A DNA stretch of 53,338 bases from Hyphomicrobiales bacterium (lineage in GTDB: Bacteria; Pseudomonadota; Alphaproteobacteria; Rhizobiales; OSC116). The position numbers were made by a program, and so were the translations under genes. The stretch is taken from contig JADGDI010000006.1 in the NCBI GenBank assembly GCA_016744975.1, positions 1-53,338 on the forward strand. The letters are read 5' to 3'. Shown here in pieces: positions 30,860 through 40,382 of this stretch; the first letter of the stretch is position 1, and each line of letters starts with the position of its first letter. The notes below the pieces were generated by a model that searched no databases, had not been told where the DNA came from, and saw only the letters and a list, made by a program, of their open reading frames with translations.

Positions 30860-31999
30860 ATGCAAATTAGCAGGCGTGGATTACTAAAGTCAGCGGCACG
30901 GCAGGCATTGATCGTGCCCGCCATTGGTCTATTGCCCAATATGGCATGGGCAGAAGACGAAAAGCAGCGCTTGAACGGTCAATATATGTTATGTGCAAAG
31001 CATAGTGACGGTGGGCATGTGGCGGTAAGAATTGGTGGAAATGGCGAAATTATTCAGCAATTTAAATTACAAGATCGCGCTCATGGCCATGCTAAAAATG
31101 CAGCAGGTGATGTGGTTGTTTTCGCTCGACGGCCAGATAATCAGCTCTACCACATTCGCCAAAACGGTTTATTAACCACGCTATATGCACCAACCGGTCG
31201 CCACTTTTTTGGTCATGGTGTATTTTCACATGATGGAAAATTACTGTATTGTGCAGAGAATGATTTTGACCATGAAGACCCAAGGCAAACAGGAAAAATT
31301 GGTATTTGGGATTTGACCAAAGGTTTGAAAATAGGCGAGTTTTTATCAGGCGGCATCGGAGTGCATCAAATTAGACTACTGCCTGATGGAAAGACGTTAG
31401 CGATTGCCAATGGCGGTATTTTAACCCACCCAGATTTGCCAAGGCAAAAACTCAATTTATCCGATATGCGGCCAAATTTAGCCTTGGTAAATGTTACTAA
31501 TGGTGAATTAATCAGCAAACTGACACTGCCAAAATCACTGCACCAATTGTCAATAAGGCATATTGATGTCGCGCTAAATGGCGATATATGTGTTGCGATG
31601 CAATATCAAGGGGCTAAGGCAGATCAGGTTGCACTAATTGCAATGGTTGATAATCGCCGCCAATTAAAAACCCTCTCAATGCCTAATGATATATTGGCAC
31701 AAAATCGCCAATATATTGGCTCAATTTGTTATGACATTAGCGGTCAGTTTTTTGCGGCAACCTCACCTCGGGGCAATTTGGCAACATTTTTTAGCAAAGC
31801 AGGTGACTATATTGATCAATTTAATATACAAGATGTTTGCGCCGTAGCGCCTAGTAAATATGCTGGGAACTTTATTTTAGCTTCTGGTGAAGGTGCGGTT
31901 GTTTCATATAATATCATTAAAAAGACTCATAAAAACCTATTTATTATGCAGGATAGTTCGCCTAAATATCAGTGGGATAACCATATGATGGCAATCTAA
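30860..31999 (+). CDS. DUF1513 domain-containing protein, Tat-exported
   Basis: Twin-arginine leader QISRRGLLKSAARQALIVPAIGLLPNMAWA; beta-propeller-like repeats (GHGVFSHDGKLLYCAEND; GVHQIRLLPDGKTLAIANGGILTHPD). Confidence 0.88.
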   Translation: MQISRRGLLKSAARQALIVPAIGLLPNMAWAEDEKQRLNGQYMLCAKHSDGGHVAVRIGGNGEIIQQFKLQDRAHGHAKNAAGDVVVFARRPDNQLYHIRQNGLLTTLYAPTGRHFFGHGVFSHDGKLLYCAENDFDHEDPRQTGKIGIWDLTKGLKIGEFLSGGIGVHQIRLLPDGKTLAIANGGILTHPDLPRQKLNLSDMRPNLALVNVTNGELISKLTLPKSLHQLSIRHIDVALNGDICVAMQYQGAKADQVALIAMVDNRRQLKTLSMPNDILAQNRQYIGSICYDISGQFFAATSPRGNLATFFSKAGDYIDQFNIQDVCAVAPSKYAGNFILASGEGAVVSYNIIKKTHKNLFIMQDSSPKYQWDNHMMAI

Positions 32000-32392
32000 T
32001 CGAACCTAAATATCAAGCATTTAATATTGATTGTTACGGTTAAAAACGCTTAATTGCCGCACTTTATAAGCCATTGGCAGCTTGTTGGATTCTTTCCACA
32101 ATTTTTTAACTAAATTTTTGTTTAGACCTAAATCGGGCAAAATTTTTGATAAACTATAATTATAAGCTATGCTTTTTTTGCATATAGTTTGTGGAACCCG
32201 ACTTAACGGTAGTTGCGGGTAATGGAATTTAAATATTGTTTTTATCCGGTTTAAAGTGGTTTCTACTGTAAATTGGCCAAAAATGACGGCTGTGGGGCTA
32301 AACTATCTAAAGACAAGCGAATATTGGTTTGAAGAAAATAGACAAATAGAAATATTTTTGCTAGTTAATAGCCATAAGATTGTGGCATGGGT

Positions 32393-32409
32393 AATGCATA
32401 TTATGCATT
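32393..32409. repeat. 17-bp perfect palindrome upstream of gltB-like gene
   Basis: AATGCATA-T-TATGCATT. Confidence 0.75.
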
Positions 32410-32429
32410 TAGCATGCGTCCATAGGCAA

Positions 32430-32450
32430 TTTGGTTTACGATAAACCAAA
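32430..32450. other. Perfect 9-bp stem, 3-nt loop hairpin upstream of gltB-like gene
   Basis: TTTGGTTTA-CGA-TAAACCAAA. Confidence 0.75.
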
Positions 32451-32693
32451 AGATGCAATGCAACATGGGTGAGTTTATTAATCACCACAATTATTATCTG
32501 ATTGGTTGGGATATTTCTGAAACCAAACCCATGACCAGATGAGCTTGACTGTATCGGCGCTAGGCTATTGCGCCACTGATAAAAGTCTGAGCAAATGTTA
32601 TAGAATTTATGCAGTTTGATATGCTTTTATTTGGGCATTATTCACTGTCTATCGCTAAGAAAAATAGAATATCTTGGTAGAAGGAAGAAATGG

Positions 32694-35600
32694 ATGAGTA
32701 ATTTTGATACTGATTTTGTTGCTGATGTTGAAGATCGTAAATTATATGATCATGAGAAATATAGCGATAGTTGCGGCGTAGGCTTCATCACCAACAAAAA
32801 ATCCATTCAAAGCCATGATATTTTAGTTAAAACTCATGAAGCATTATGCACCATTCCCCATCGGGGCGGCATGAGCGCTGAAGGCATTGGCGATGGCGCT
32901 GGGGTGAATATAGATTTGTCGCAACGGTTTTTTCGCAAATTAACCCAAGATAATAAACTTGAATTGGGTCAATTTGCAGTGGCAAACTTTTTCCTGCCCA
33001 AAGATTCAAGCTTTGATGATGATGCCGTAAGTTTGGTTGAAGAAAAGTTACGAAAATTCCGGTTTCCGATTATCATGTGGCGCGATATGCCCGTTAATAA
33101 CAGCATTTTAAGTGACGCATCTGTGCGCGCTCAACTTTCAATCAAGCAAGTGATATTTGAGCGCTCTAGCAAATTAGCGGATGCTAGTTGGCACGAATTT
33201 GATATGGAAATTGCCCGTTGTTTGGCGGCTATTGAAGGTGAATGTTATGACATTAGCGAATTAGATGGTTTTTACCCCTGCTCCATGTCTGCACGCACAC
33301 AAGTGCTAAAGGGGCGATTAAATTCCAACGAGGTCATCCCATATTTTGAAGATTTACGTGACCCTGACCATGAAATTCATTCAATATTTTTTCATACCCG
33401 TTATTCAACCAATACAGAGCCTGCTACCATGATGGCGCAACCTTTTAGGCGCATGGCACATAATGGCGAACTAAATACCGATAAGAAAAACCGCTTATCT
33501 GAAGCGTCAATTGCCAAACAACAAGGCCGAAAATTAAATTTCCCCAAAGGCCAAAGCGACAGTGCGCGGCTTGACCAAACCATTGCACGGCGCATTGTCG
33601 ATGATGGTTACACCGTGGTTGAGGCAATTGTCGCTATGATGCCCCCTGCGTGGGAGAACCAAACCAATATTGACCCTAATATAAAGGCAATGCTCGAATA
33701 TTTCAGCCTTTATGAAGAGAAAAATGACGGCCCAGCAGCGATTATATTTGGCAATGGTCAATATGTTGGTGCGCGGCTTGATCGCTTGGGTTTGCGCCCA
33801 CTTCGCAGCGTTGAAACGGAAGATTATCTTGCGGTTATGTCTGAGGCAGGGCAAATTAATTTCTCTGCCGAAACGATTTTAAACCGAGGCCGTATTGAAG
33901 CGGGTGACATGCTGTTTTGGAGCCATGTTGAAGGCCGCGCCTATACAGGTGTGCAATATTTAACCAAACTGGCAGCCCGCCATGACTATATTGCCATGCT
34001 GAATGCCGCAAAAGTTGATATTGAACATCTTGAAACTGCCGATGAAAGCTTGCTTGGCAAAAATGATGATCTTAGCCTTGACCAGCAACATATTGCATAT
34101 AGTTTAAATGATGAGAGCTTTCGGTTTTTGTTAGACCCAATGTTGCAAAATGGCGCTGAACGCGTTTACGCAATGGGTTATGGCTTAACCCCTAATGCCT
34201 TGTCCAATAAAGAAGGCGGTATGAGCCAATATTTTAGTCAGAGATTTGCTCAAGTCACCAACCCGCCATTAGACAGCATTCGTGAAGCCGACGGCATGAC
34301 GTTAAGGGTTGCTTTAGGCGGTAAGCCGGGTTTTGTTGAAGGTCAGATGCAAATCATTTTGCAATCGCCTATATTATTGCAACAAGACTTAGCCAAATTA
34401 TTATCGCAAAAAACCGTTGCAACGCGGGTGCTAGACATTAGTTTTAACCCCAATTATGAGCAAGAAAGACGCAATGCTAGCCGTTTGGAATTAGCCATTG
34501 ATGAATTATGCGACGAGGTAGAGGCAGCAGCGCGGGATAATGTTGGCATTATCATTTTAAGCGACCGCAAAATTTCCGTAAAAAAAGCAGCTATGCCATT
34601 GCTTTTATGCATCGCAGCTGCCAATCAAAGGCTGATTAAATGTGGTTTGCGCTTCAACTCAAGCATTGTGGTTGATAGCGGCCAGTTGGTATCCACCCAC
34701 GATGCCGCAACGGCATTAGGCTTTGGTGCATCGGCACTATTTGCACTTACTGCACAAAATCGTGCAGGCCAAATGGATGCTGAAAATCAAACAAATTTGA
34801 TGAAGAATTTCAAAAAATCGATTGAAAAATCTCTAATGAAAACCATGGGTAAGTTTGGTTTATGTACTGCTGAAAGCTATATTGGCGGTGAATTTTTTGA
34901 AAGTAGCTTTTTAGACACCAAAGAGCCGCGCCTAAAACGCACTTTCCCACATATCGATAGCCCCGTGGGCGGTGTGCATTTTAGTGATATTGCCACTTCT
35001 GCAGCAAAATGGCATCATCAGGCTTGCCAGTTAGACGGTGAAAATATGCCAAATATTGGCCTATTTAAAGAGCGTGGTGATGGTGGTGGCCATAGCTTTG
35101 GCGTGGCATCGGTGCGTGAATATGGCCATATGTTAGATGAAAAGATCACTTATATAGAACAAGATGAACCGACGCATTTGCGCTTGTTGGGTGATGAGGC
35201 AGATGAATTGGGTTCCGATTTAGCCTATCGTGATTTTGGTTATGAAGCCCGCAGCCCTGAGCAAATTGATGCCCATAAAATTACCCAAGGCTATCATCAA
35301 TTTAGCCAAGAAATGCAAAAAGAACGGATGCAGCGCCCTGCAACTTTGCGTGATGTGATGGCTTTGCCTGTAGATGTATCAGATGCCCAAACGCGTGAAG
35401 AATTTGACCAGATTTTAGGCGCTCAGCATATTAAGGGCAATTTAAACTATTTTATTTGCGGTTTGGTGATTGCCCCTCAAAGTTCCGGTATTTATAAAAT
35501 TTCATTTGCGAATGACGCTGATGAGAAAAATAATGCAAAAAACAACTCCCGCAGCCGCTTAAAGCAGCTGGCCGAGCATTTTAAAGCGCGTTTCTCTAGT

Positions 35601-38225
35601 GCCGATTATAAAATTAAAGTTCAAAGCGACCATCTATATGTCGCAGCGGCTCATACATTCTTACATTATCTTAGCCAAATAAAGACAGCGCCTGGCGCTA
35701 TAGGGCTTGATAAGGTGCAACCAGCTCATCAAATTACGCGCTACTTCTCCTCAGGTGCTATGAGTTATGGAGCGCTTGTCAAGCCCGCCCATCGCGCGGT
35801 TGCGCAAGGCACAAACATTGTTGGCGGCCTATCGAATTCAGGTGAGGGTGGCGAGGAGTTTGCTCGTGCTAACTCTATATTATCCAGCCGAATAAGGCAA
35901 TTTGCTTCAGGCCGTTTTGGCGTTTGGGCAGGGTATTTGGCCGACCCGCTACTTGAAGAAGTTGAAATTAAAATCGCCCAAGGCGCGAAACCTGGCGAGG
36001 GTGGGCAGCTGCCCGCCAAAAAAGTAACCGTAGAAATGGCATCAATGCGCGGCGGTACACCAGGTGTTGAACTGGTTTCACCGCCCCCACATCATGACAC
36101 TTATTCGATTGAAGATTTGGCGCAATTAATCCATGATTGTAAAGCCACGCGCCGCAGGGTGATCGTTAAATTAGTATCCTCAGAAGGCATTGGCACTATT
36201 GCGGTGGGTGTTGCCAAAGCAGGTGCCGATGTGATTAATGTTGCTGGCGGCACAGGCGGCACGGGCGCGGCGCAAGTTACCAGCTTAAAACATACTGGCC
36301 GTGCTGCTGAAATTGGCATTGCCGAAGTGCATAAAGCATTGTCGCAAAATGGCCTGCGCGATAAGGTTATCCTACGCACCTCTGGCGCACATCAGATTGG
36401 TTTAGACGTGGTTAAATCTGCAATTTTAGGTGCAGATAGTTTTGAATTTGGCACGGCAGCATTGATGATGCTTGGTTGTGTTCAGGCCAAAACTTGCAAC
36501 ATTAAATGCCCTGTCGGTCTGACCACAAACCCAGAAGTTTATGACGGCGATGCCCGCATTCTGGCACAATATTATATGAGCCTTGCCCATGAAGTGCGCC
36601 AAATATTAGCTAAAATCGGTGCTGAAAGCTTGGCTGCCATTCGTGGTCGCACCGATTTACTGCATTTGCTGGACCATGATAAAATGGTTGGCGCGTTAGA
36701 TTTACGCGGCCTATTGCAGCAAGTGCCTATCGTTAAAATTGACAAGCCGATTTATATTGAAGCAGAGTTTAAACATGATGATAAGGCTTATGCTCTTGTT
36801 CAGAAACATATTTTTTCTGGCGATGTGGCTAACATTAACATTGACGGTAAAAAGTGGCGCTTGAATAACCGCCATAAAACCGTCGGTGGGCAATTAGCCA
36901 TTGATATAGAACGGGCGCTAAATCATGAGCTTGATGATGGTGCACGCAGCAAAATTAAATCATTATACCGTGGACATAATGGCCGTTATCATTTGGGTGA
37001 AAATACTGTTAACATTATCACGACAGGCAGTGCAGGGCAAAGCTATGGCGCATTTAACATTGTCGGCATGAATTTGTGCCATCAAGGCACCTGCAATGAT
37101 GGCGTAGCGAAAGGCATAAGCGGCGGCACCATTGCTGTAACGCCACCCAAAAATGACGGTGTAAAGCTGGGTGTTCAAAATACATTGATTGGTAATTTTG
37201 CATTATTTGGCGCCACTGGCGGCATGGTATTTATCAACGGTGAGGCGGGAGATCGCTTTGCTGTGCGTAATTCAGGCGCGATGTCGGTGGTTGAAGGCGT
37301 GGGAGATTTTGCTTGTGAATATATGATCAATGGCATGGTGCTCAATATAGGCACTTATGGCAAAGGCTTTGCCAATGGCATGTCTGGCGGTAATGCATAT
37401 CAATATGACCCAGATAAAAAGTTTGAGCTTCTGCATGATGCCTCATCCATCCGCTATGGCTATTTGAAAGATGAAGGCTCCGTAACAAAAGACGAGGTTT
37501 TAGCGCATCAAGATATTGTAAAATATATGCTGGAGCAGCATATTGAGGCCACACAAAGTGCCCATGCAAAACAATTATTAGCCAATTGGGATATAGAAGC
37601 AGCTAATTTTGTTTATATGCAACCATTGGCGCTCGAGCAAACCCAATCTGCAAGCCACTTAGAAACACTTGGCCGTAAAACTTTGGTGGAAGAATTAAGC
37701 CATGCCATGGCAGAATATCAGATTAAGCCATTGCGTGACGCATTTACACAAGGCAAAGCTGTGTTAGCGGGGCGTGTGCCAGCCTATCAAGAAGTGGATA
37801 CTGAGCTGAGTTTTGAATTGCTAAACGCTTATGGCGTGATGCGCATTGCCAAACAAGTTGTACATTCGTTGGCCAAAAAACAAGGCGTTGAGGTGAACCC
37901 AATATTTGAAACCAAAGCCGCTAAAAATTTGGTTAAAACCGAAGATTACGCCCTTGTTGATGCCCTTGCTAAAGAATGTAAAAAAGCACTTGATAAATTT
38001 AGTGAGCAAGAATTGGCCATCATGCTGGCTGATAAACGCATTCGGGATTATAAAAAGAGCTTAATTTTGCGCGACGTGCAATCAATCTACTCGATGGGGT
38101 CAATGGCATGGATTATCGCACAAGATCGCCAAAACCGTGAAAAGATGGGACATATCCCAGATTTTAGCGAAACATTAGCTGAACAATTGGTAAAAACTAT
38201 GTTAAAAGCCAAGCAAGCAGCGTAA
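32694..38225 (+). CDS. Long divergent GltB-like glutamate synthase (class II amidotransferase + FMN-binding + GXGXG domains)
   Basis: N-terminal amidotransferase (YSDSCGVGF; HTRYSTNTEPATMMAQPFRRMAHNGELNT), synthase domain (SSGAMSYGALVKPAH; QGAKPGEGGQLPAKKV; SPPPHHDTYSIEDLAQLIHD), Fe-S cysteines GCVQAKTCNIKCPVGL, GXGXG-type C-terminal domain. Start taken at MSNFDTDF. Confidence 0.92.
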   Translation: MSNFDTDFVADVEDRKLYDHEKYSDSCGVGFITNKKSIQSHDILVKTHEALCTIPHRGGMSAEGIGDGAGVNIDLSQRFFRKLTQDNKLELGQFAVANFFLPKDSSFDDDAVSLVEEKLRKFRFPIIMWRDMPVNNSILSDASVRAQLSIKQVIFERSSKLADASWHEFDMEIARCLAAIEGECYDISELDGFYPCSMSARTQVLKGRLNSNEVIPYFEDLRDPDHEIHSIFFHTRYSTNTEPATMMAQPFRRMAHNGELNTDKKNRLSEASIAKQQGRKLNFPKGQSDSARLDQTIARRIVDDGYTVVEAIVAMMPPAWENQTNIDPNIKAMLEYFSLYEEKNDGPAAIIFGNGQYVGARLDRLGLRPLRSVETEDYLAVMSEAGQINFSAETILNRGRIEAGDMLFWSHVEGRAYTGVQYLTKLAARHDYIAMLNAAKVDIEHLETADESLLGKNDDLSLDQQHIAYSLNDESFRFLLDPMLQNGAERVYAMGYGLTPNALSNKEGGMSQYFSQRFAQVTNPPLDSIREADGMTLRVALGGKPGFVEGQMQIILQSPILLQQDLAKLLSQKTVATRVLDISFNPNYEQERRNASRLELAIDELCDEVEAAARDNVGIIILSDRKISVKKAAMPLLLCIAAANQRLIKCGLRFNSSIVVDSGQLVSTHDAATALGFGASALFALTAQNRAGQMDAENQTNLMKNFKKSIEKSLMKTMGKFGLCTAESYIGGEFFESSFLDTKEPRLKRTFPHIDSPVGGVHFSDIATSAAKWHHQACQLDGENMPNIGLFKERGDGGGHSFGVASVREYGHMLDEKITYIEQDEPTHLRLLGDEADELGSDLAYRDFGYEARSPEQIDAHKITQGYHQFSQEMQKERMQRPATLRDVMALPVDVSDAQTREEFDQILGAQHIKGNLNYFICGLVIAPQSSGIYKISFANDADEKNNAKNNSRSRLKQLAEHFKARFSSADYKIKVQSDHLYVAAAHTFLHYLSQIKTAPGAIGLDKVQPAHQITRYFSSGAMSYGALVKPAHRAVAQGTNIVGGLSNSGEGGEEFARANSILSSRIRQFASGRFGVWAGYLADPLLEEVEIKIAQGAKPGEGGQLPAKKVTVEMASMRGGTPGVELVSPPPHHDTYSIEDLAQLIHDCKATRRRVIVKLVSSEGIGTIAVGVAKAGADVINVAGGTGGTGAAQVTSLKHTGRAAEIGIAEVHKALSQNGLRDKVILRTSGAHQIGLDVVKSAILGADSFEFGTAALMMLGCVQAKTCNIKCPVGLTTNPEVYDGDARILAQYYMSLAHEVRQILAKIGAESLAAIRGRTDLLHLLDHDKMVGALDLRGLLQQVPIVKIDKPIYIEAEFKHDDKAYALVQKHIFSGDVANINIDGKKWRLNNRHKTVGGQLAIDIERALNHELDDGARSKIKSLYRGHNGRYHLGENTVNIITTGSAGQSYGAFNIVGMNLCHQGTCNDGVAKGISGGTIAVTPPKNDGVKLGVQNTLIGNFALFGATGGMVFINGEAGDRFAVRNSGAMSVVEGVGDFACEYMINGMVLNIGTYGKGFANGMSGGNAYQYDPDKKFELLHDASSIRYGYLKDEGSVTKDEVLAHQDIVKYMLEQHIEATQSAHAKQLLANWDIEAANFVYMQPLALEQTQSASHLETLGRKTLVEELSHAMAEYQIKPLRDAFTQGKAVLAGRVPAYQEVDTELSFELLNAYGVMRIAKQVVHSLAKKQGVEVNPIFETKAAKNLVKTEDYALVDALAKECKKALDKFSEQELAIMLADKRIRDYKKSLILRDVQSIYSMGSMAWIIAQDRQNREKMGHIPDFSETLAEQLVKTMLKAKQAA

Positions 38226-38251
38226 AGAATAAAAATCTAATAAGGTTAGAT

Positions 38252-39994
38252 ATGTCTGAAAAAAGTAAAATTGATCACCCGTTTAATGAAGATCAACAAC
38301 AATGGTTGAGCGGTTTTTTTGCTGGTGCAAATACGCGCCTGTTGCAAGATGGCGGCCAAGAGCTTAGTAATCTACGCCCGTTAACTGTGCTGTTTGGAAC
38401 ACAAACAGGCAATAGCGAAACCATTGGCGAAGGCATTATATCGATGGCCGCTGACTATGGCTTAAGCGCAACTTTGGTCGATATGGACGATTTGGAAGTT
38501 GAAGATTTAGCTAAAATTGAACGCTTATTACTGATTTGTGCTACCTATGGCGAGGGCGAAATGCCTGATAATGCTGAAATATTATGGGAGGCGATCAGCG
38601 AAGATGATGCGCCAAGGCTTGAAGCTACAAATTTTTCAGTACTGGCATTAGGTGATAGCTCTTATGATGACTATTGTAAAGCAGGCATAGATTGGGATAG
38701 CCGCTTAGCTGAGCTTGGCGCTAAGCGCATTCATAACCGCGTTAATTGCAATGTAGATTTTGAAGATGATGCCGATAAATGGTGTGCTGCTGCCTTAGAT
38801 GCCATTAAAGACACGGGTTCTGCCCCAGAAGCAGGCGCGGCAATTACTGCAAAACCAACATTAAAAGCAGGAGCCAGTGACAAACCAAAATATGACCGTA
38901 AAAACCCATTCCCTGCTACCATGCTTGTTAATCGCCGCATATCTGGTGAAAATTCGAGCAAGCAAATCATGCATTATGAGCTTAGCTTAGCGGGTAGTGG
39001 CCTTCGCTATGAGGCAGGCGATGCGCTTAATATTATTGCCCAAAATGACCCAGAATTGGTGCAGTTAATTTTGGCACATTTAGGCCTAAGCGGTGATGAA
39101 ATGATCGATGGCTTAAAGCTTAAAACAGTTTTGCAAAATTTTTATGATATTAAATTGCCAACAGGCCCGTTCTTAGATGCTGCAGCTAAAAAATCAGGCG
39201 ATGAAGAATTAAATCGCTTGCTTGAAAATGCCGACAGAGAAGCCTTGAATGCCTATCTATGGGGTCGTGATGTGTCTGATTTTATCATCGATTTAAAACT
39301 AACCTTTGGCGCAGATGAATTTGTGCAATTGTTGCGCAAATTACAACCGCGGGCTTATTCCATCTCAAGTTCTGCCAAAGCCCATCAAGATGAGGTGCAT
39401 CTGACCATCAGTTCTGTGCGTTATAACAGTTTTGGCCGCAAACATGAAGGTTTGGCCTCTTGTTATTTGGCCGACCGTTTGGGGAAGAATGGTAAAGTCG
39501 GGGTATATTTTAGCCCCAATAAAGCATTCAGAGTGCCCAATGATGGTGATTTGCCGATCATTATGGTTGGCCCAGGTACTGGCGTTGCGCCATTTAGAGC
39601 CTTTTTAGAAGAGCGCGAAGCAACGGGCGCAACAGGCGATAACTGGCTAATTTTTGGCGATAGAAACGCCAAAGACGATTATATCTACCAAGATGAGATT
39701 GAGGAATGGCAAAAATCAGGACTTTTAAACAAGCTAGATTTGGCATTTTCGCGCGATCAGGCGGAGAAAATCTATGTTCAAACCCGCATGAAAGAAAATG
39801 GCGCAGAGCTGTTTAACTGGCTTGAACGCGGTGGTTATTTTTACGTTTGTGGTGACGCAACCTATATGGCCAAAGATGTTGACCAAACTTTGCAAGATAT
39901 TATTGCAGAACATGGAAAACTTGACCCAGCAGGGCTAAAAGATTATATGAATAGCCTAAAAAAATCCAAACGTTATGTGCGTGATGTTTATTAG
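38252..39994 (+). CDS. CysJ-like diflavin reductase (flavodoxin + FAD/NADPH ferredoxin-reductase domains)
   Basis: FMN site TVLFGTQTGNSETIGEGI / ATYGEGEMPDNA / LALGDSSYDDYC; FAD site RAYSISSS; NADPH site MVGPGTGVAPFRAFLEERE; C-terminal YVRDVY typical of CysJ. Confidence 0.92.
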   Translation: MSEKSKIDHPFNEDQQQWLSGFFAGANTRLLQDGGQELSNLRPLTVLFGTQTGNSETIGEGIISMAADYGLSATLVDMDDLEVEDLAKIERLLLICATYGEGEMPDNAEILWEAISEDDAPRLEATNFSVLALGDSSYDDYCKAGIDWDSRLAELGAKRIHNRVNCNVDFEDDADKWCAAALDAIKDTGSAPEAGAAITAKPTLKAGASDKPKYDRKNPFPATMLVNRRISGENSSKQIMHYELSLAGSGLRYEAGDALNIIAQNDPELVQLILAHLGLSGDEMIDGLKLKTVLQNFYDIKLPTGPFLDAAAKKSGDEELNRLLENADREALNAYLWGRDVSDFIIDLKLTFGADEFVQLLRKLQPRAYSISSSAKAHQDEVHLTISSVRYNSFGRKHEGLASCYLADRLGKNGKVGVYFSPNKAFRVPNDGDLPIIMVGPGTGVAPFRAFLEEREATGATGDNWLIFGDRNAKDDYIYQDEIEEWQKSGLLNKLDLAFSRDQAEKIYVQTRMKENGAELFNWLERGGYFYVCGDATYMAKDVDQTLQDIIAEHGKLDPAGLKDYMNSLKKSKRYVRDVY

Positions 39995-40303
39995 TTAGTG
40001 CGCTGGGCTAGTCACCAAGCCAAATAACAAAATATCAATATTTTCTGACAGCCAAAAATTTCGGTATTTGAGGTTGCCAATAATATTTTCTTCGACATTT
40101 TTGTCTAAAAGCGATGCATGCAAAATCTGATTGCCCAATCGATCAAGCAAAAAACCCGGTATCATTACAATATTTAACGTTGGGCGCAAATGCCCTGCTT
40201 GCTTGCAGATAGCGAGGCGGCGATGGGGGATATGTTTTCTGGTTCTGAAATCACCTCCATGAAAGACGTCGTAAACGCGTATTGCCATTGTGTTATGGGG
40301 CAA
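39995..40303 (-). CDS. Hypothetical protein (uncertain)
   Basis: 102-aa ORF between convergent genes; no recognised family; could be spurious. Confidence 0.3.
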   Translation of the reverse strand: MPHNTMAIRVYDVFHGGDFRTRKHIPHRRLAICKQAGHLRPTLNIVMIPGFLLDRLGNQILHASLLDKNVEENIIGNLKYRNFWLSENIDILLFGLVTSPAH

Positions 40304-40382
40304 TTGAATGAGAAAATTTTAAGGCTTTACCGATCAATCTAATAGTTAGGCGGAAGTAATTATATGGTTTCCGCCCAATATG

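Noticed and set aside
32256-32444. 62-aa ORF in the gltB-like leader region
   Set aside because: No recognisable protein features or strong ribosome-binding site; overlaps palindromic leader sequence and looks like a chance ORF.
35765-36379. Antisense ORFs (84 and 92 aa) inside the gltB-like gene, and many similar short opposite-strand ORFs throughout the window
   Set aside because: They lie entirely within strongly supported genes on the other strand and have compositionally biased, family-less translations.
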